Origin: an uncultured Atopobium sp.
Lineage (GTDB): Bacteria > Actinomycetota > Coriobacteriia > Coriobacteriales > Atopobiaceae
Direction: 5' to 3'
Length of the DNA stretch: 33,700 nucleotides
Assembly (NCBI GenBank): GCA_947252455.1
Contig: CAMXVQ010000009.1
Span: forward strand, 1 to 33,700
The translations under genes and the position numbers were made by a program. Position 1 is the stretch's first letter, and every line of letters starts with the position of its first letter. Shown here piece by piece: positions 32,739-33,700 of the stretch. The notes below the pieces were generated by a model, which was given only the letters and a program-made list of their open reading frames with translations, was not told the origin of the DNA and did not search any database.

Positions 32739-32930
32739 ATGTTACCAATTCTTGAAACAAAAGATCTGATAGAAATTGACAGTCTTTTTGATGGAAGAAT
32801 GATTGAAAGTAATTACTTTTAAAACAACCTCAGTATTAATCAAATGTATAACTTTTATAAGACAGTGATTAAAAAACACAGCAATAAAAGCACAACGGAT
32901 GTACGAATTGAAACGAAGTTTTGCAGGTGA
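32739..32930 (+). pseudogene. Possible degraded small gene with in-frame TAA
   Basis: ATG at 32739 follows GGGAGG directly. A 27-codon frame ends at TAA (32820-32822), but the same frame stays open for another 35 codons to a TGA at 32928-32930. The conceptual product reads MLPILETKDLIEIDSLFDG, then after the stop NNLSINQMYNFYKTVIKKH. I do not recognise it. It may be a remnant of a gene once following gntR, or chance in AT-rich DNA. Confidence 0.25.
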
Positions 32931-32957
32931 TGCATTTATGCGTCACCTGATTTTTAT
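32924..32957 (+). terminator. Terminator of the gntR transcript
   Basis: Stem CAGGTGATGCAT / ATGCGTCACCTG (32924-32949) with one G-U pair, followed by ATTTTTATC on the plus strand. Confidence 0.8.
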
Positions 32958-32995
32958 CATGAGTTTTAGATTCATTAACCGCTCAAGAAATCATA

Positions 32996-33046
32996 CTTAA
33001 AAATAAAAGCAAGCGACTCTGGCTTTAGCGTCAGAGCCGCTTTCCT
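32996..33046 (-). repeat. 51-nt terminator-like direct repeat, copy 2
   Basis: Same orientation as 28364-28414, four mismatches. It lies 30 bases past the stop of the surface-protein gene, and on the minus strand its hairpin is followed by TTGCTTTTATTTTT, so it probably ends that transcript. Two substitutions weaken the stem and one strengthens it. Confidence 0.8.
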
Positions 33047-33075
33047 ATTAATGCATTAACTGCATACACGCAAAA

Positions 33076-33700
33076 TTATTTACGCTTTTGAAACGACTTT
33101 TTGCCTAATGTGCCCAAAATTGCACAGGACGCACCCAATGCAGCAGCTAACATACCCAAAGAACTGACATCGCCCGTTTTGGGAAGAACATGTTGAGGCG
33201 TATTTTTGCTAGGTTGCGCCTGCGGCGCAGGTTGAAGATTTGAGCTGGGCGCAGGAGTGGGCGCTGGCGTTGGCACGGGTACAGGCACTGGTGTTGGGAC
33301 AGGTGTTGGGGCTGGCGCTGGCGGTACAGGTACTGGTACTGATTTTTTATTAACGATTACGGTAGCTGTTTTTGAAACACGTGCCTTACCGTTATCAGTT
33401 ACCTGAAACACAATCTTATAACTGCCAGGCTTAGTATTGGTAAATCCACCTTGATCGGCAATGAGTACCTTATCTTTAAGATCACCATCTTCTGGATCGG
33501 TTGCAGAGACCACAAGACTTTTCAGATCAAGAGGGTCTCCCTCGGTAATGGTTTTATCCTGCACGATAAGCGACGGAGCAGCATTAAGCTTTACCCAAGG
33601 CATTGGTTTTTTATTAACTGTTACGGTAGCTGTTTTTGAAACGCATGCCTTACCGTTATCAGTTACCTGAAACACAATCTTATAACTGCCAGGCTTAGTA
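33076..33700 (-). CDS. LPXTG cell-wall-anchored protein with Ig-like repeats, 5' end missing
   Basis: The frame runs off the right edge of the window, so only the C-terminal 207 residues are seen. They contain parts of two Ig-like repeats of the DUF5011 type (ITEGDPLDLKSLVVSATDPE, TKPGSYKIVFQVTDNGKA), 88 residues apart. A Pro-rich wall-spanning linker of about 50 residues, dominated by Pro-Val/Thr/Ala dipeptides, follows. The sorting signal is complete: LPKTG at 33186-33172, a hydrophobic segment (LGMLAAALGASCAILGTL) and the basic tail KKSFQKRK. Sortase would attach it to peptidoglycan. Such repeats serve as stalks for adhesins or enzymes; the functional head is outside the window. A GTG at 33675 is internal, not the start. 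Confidence 0.92.
   Translation of the reverse strand, partial: TKPGSYKIVFQVTDNGKACVSKTATVTVNKKPMPWVKLNAAPSLIVQDKTITEGDPLDLKSLVVSATDPEDGDLKDKVLIADQGGFTNTKPGSYKIVFQVTDNGKARVSKTATVIVNKKSVPVPVPPAPAPTPVPTPVPVPVPTPAPTPAPSSNLQPAPQAQPSKNTPQHVLPKTGDVSSLGMLAAALGASCAILGTLGKKSFQKRK
33343..33436 (-). repeat. Near-identical coding repeat, copy nearest the C-terminus
   Basis: About 94 bases match 33607-33700 with only a handful of differences; the offset is exactly 264 bases (88 codons). The second copy is cut by the window edge. Confidence 0.85.
33607..33700 (-). repeat. Near-identical coding repeat, upstream copy cut by window edge
   Basis: Partner of 33343-33436 at 264-base offset, coding for the end of an Ig-like repeat (KIVFQVTDNGKACVSKTATV). 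One visible change is Arg to Cys in the NGKAR/NGKAC segment. Confidence 0.85.

Larger units (their letters stand above)
32712..33075. other. Intergenic region between gntR and the surface protein gene
   Basis: About 364 bases, AT-rich. It contains the possible small pseudogene (32739-32930), a plus-strand terminator (32924-32957) and the second 51-nt repeat acting as minus-strand terminator (32996-33046). Nothing else was supported. Confidence 0.6.

Noticed and set aside
1..33700. tRNA genes, rRNA, CRISPR arrays, insertion sequences
   Set aside because: None seen by eye on either strand. A tRNA or covariance scan would be needed to be certain about small RNAs.

Overview
The window looks like a chromosomal segment of a low-to-moderate GC, anaerobic, fermentative Gram-positive bacterium. 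The best guess is an Atopobium-like member of the Coriobacteriia (Actinomycetota). That guess rests on the flavour of the housekeeping proteins, the compact gene order, many phosphotransferase (PTS) genes, an oxygen-sensitive glycyl radical enzyme and a sortase-anchored surface protein. A Firmicute cannot be excluded without a search. Nearly every gene lies on the minus strand. No rRNA, tRNA, CRISPR array, transposase or phage gene was seen.

Region 1 (1-5.4 kb) is a division and cell-wall cluster, transcribed leftwards: mraZ, rsmH, an ftsL-like gene, ftsI and murF (partial). It has a promoter overlapped by direct-repeat boxes of the kind MraZ binds. Region 2 (5.4-15 kb) is housekeeping: xerD, pyrG, a GNAT acetyltransferase, then an Asp23-family gene, nusB, xseB, tlyA, nadK and recN as one likely operon, and efp. 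NusB, XseB and TlyA all carry unusual Ser/Thr/Asp/Glu-rich C-terminal tails, and xseA is absent from its usual place.

Region 3 (15-18.5 kb) is a mannose/glucose-type PTS operon (IIAB, IIC, IID) followed by a manO (DUF956) gene. An RNA hairpin lies just before manO. Region 4 (18.5-27 kb) is the most interesting part. It holds a fructose-6-phosphate-aldolase-like enzyme, a dehydratase/lyase-type glycyl radical enzyme, a three-subunit lactose/cellobiose-type PTS, a SorC-type and a DeoR-type regulator, and a divergent radical-SAM activating enzyme that lacks the usual ferredoxin insert. Together they look like a complete sugar-analogue catabolic pathway: PTS uptake and 6-phosphorylation, radical rearrangement or elimination, then aldol cleavage. 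The leading hypothesis is 1,5-anhydroglucitol use through 1-deoxyfructose-6-phosphate, as reported for E. coli YbiW/PflD with FSA. The PTS and radical-enzyme promoters share a TGNACAA half-site.

Region 5 (27-33 kb) starts with an M24 aminopeptidase. It is followed by an AT-rich cassette with a second mannose-family PTS (IIB, IIC, IID, no IIA), a SIS-domain protein and a divergent GntR/HutC regulator. The arrangement resembles Amadori-compound or amino-sugar utilisation loci. Near-identical 51-nt terminator-like direct repeats bracket this cassette. The window ends inside an LPXTG surface protein with Ig-like repeats that are nearly identical at DNA level.
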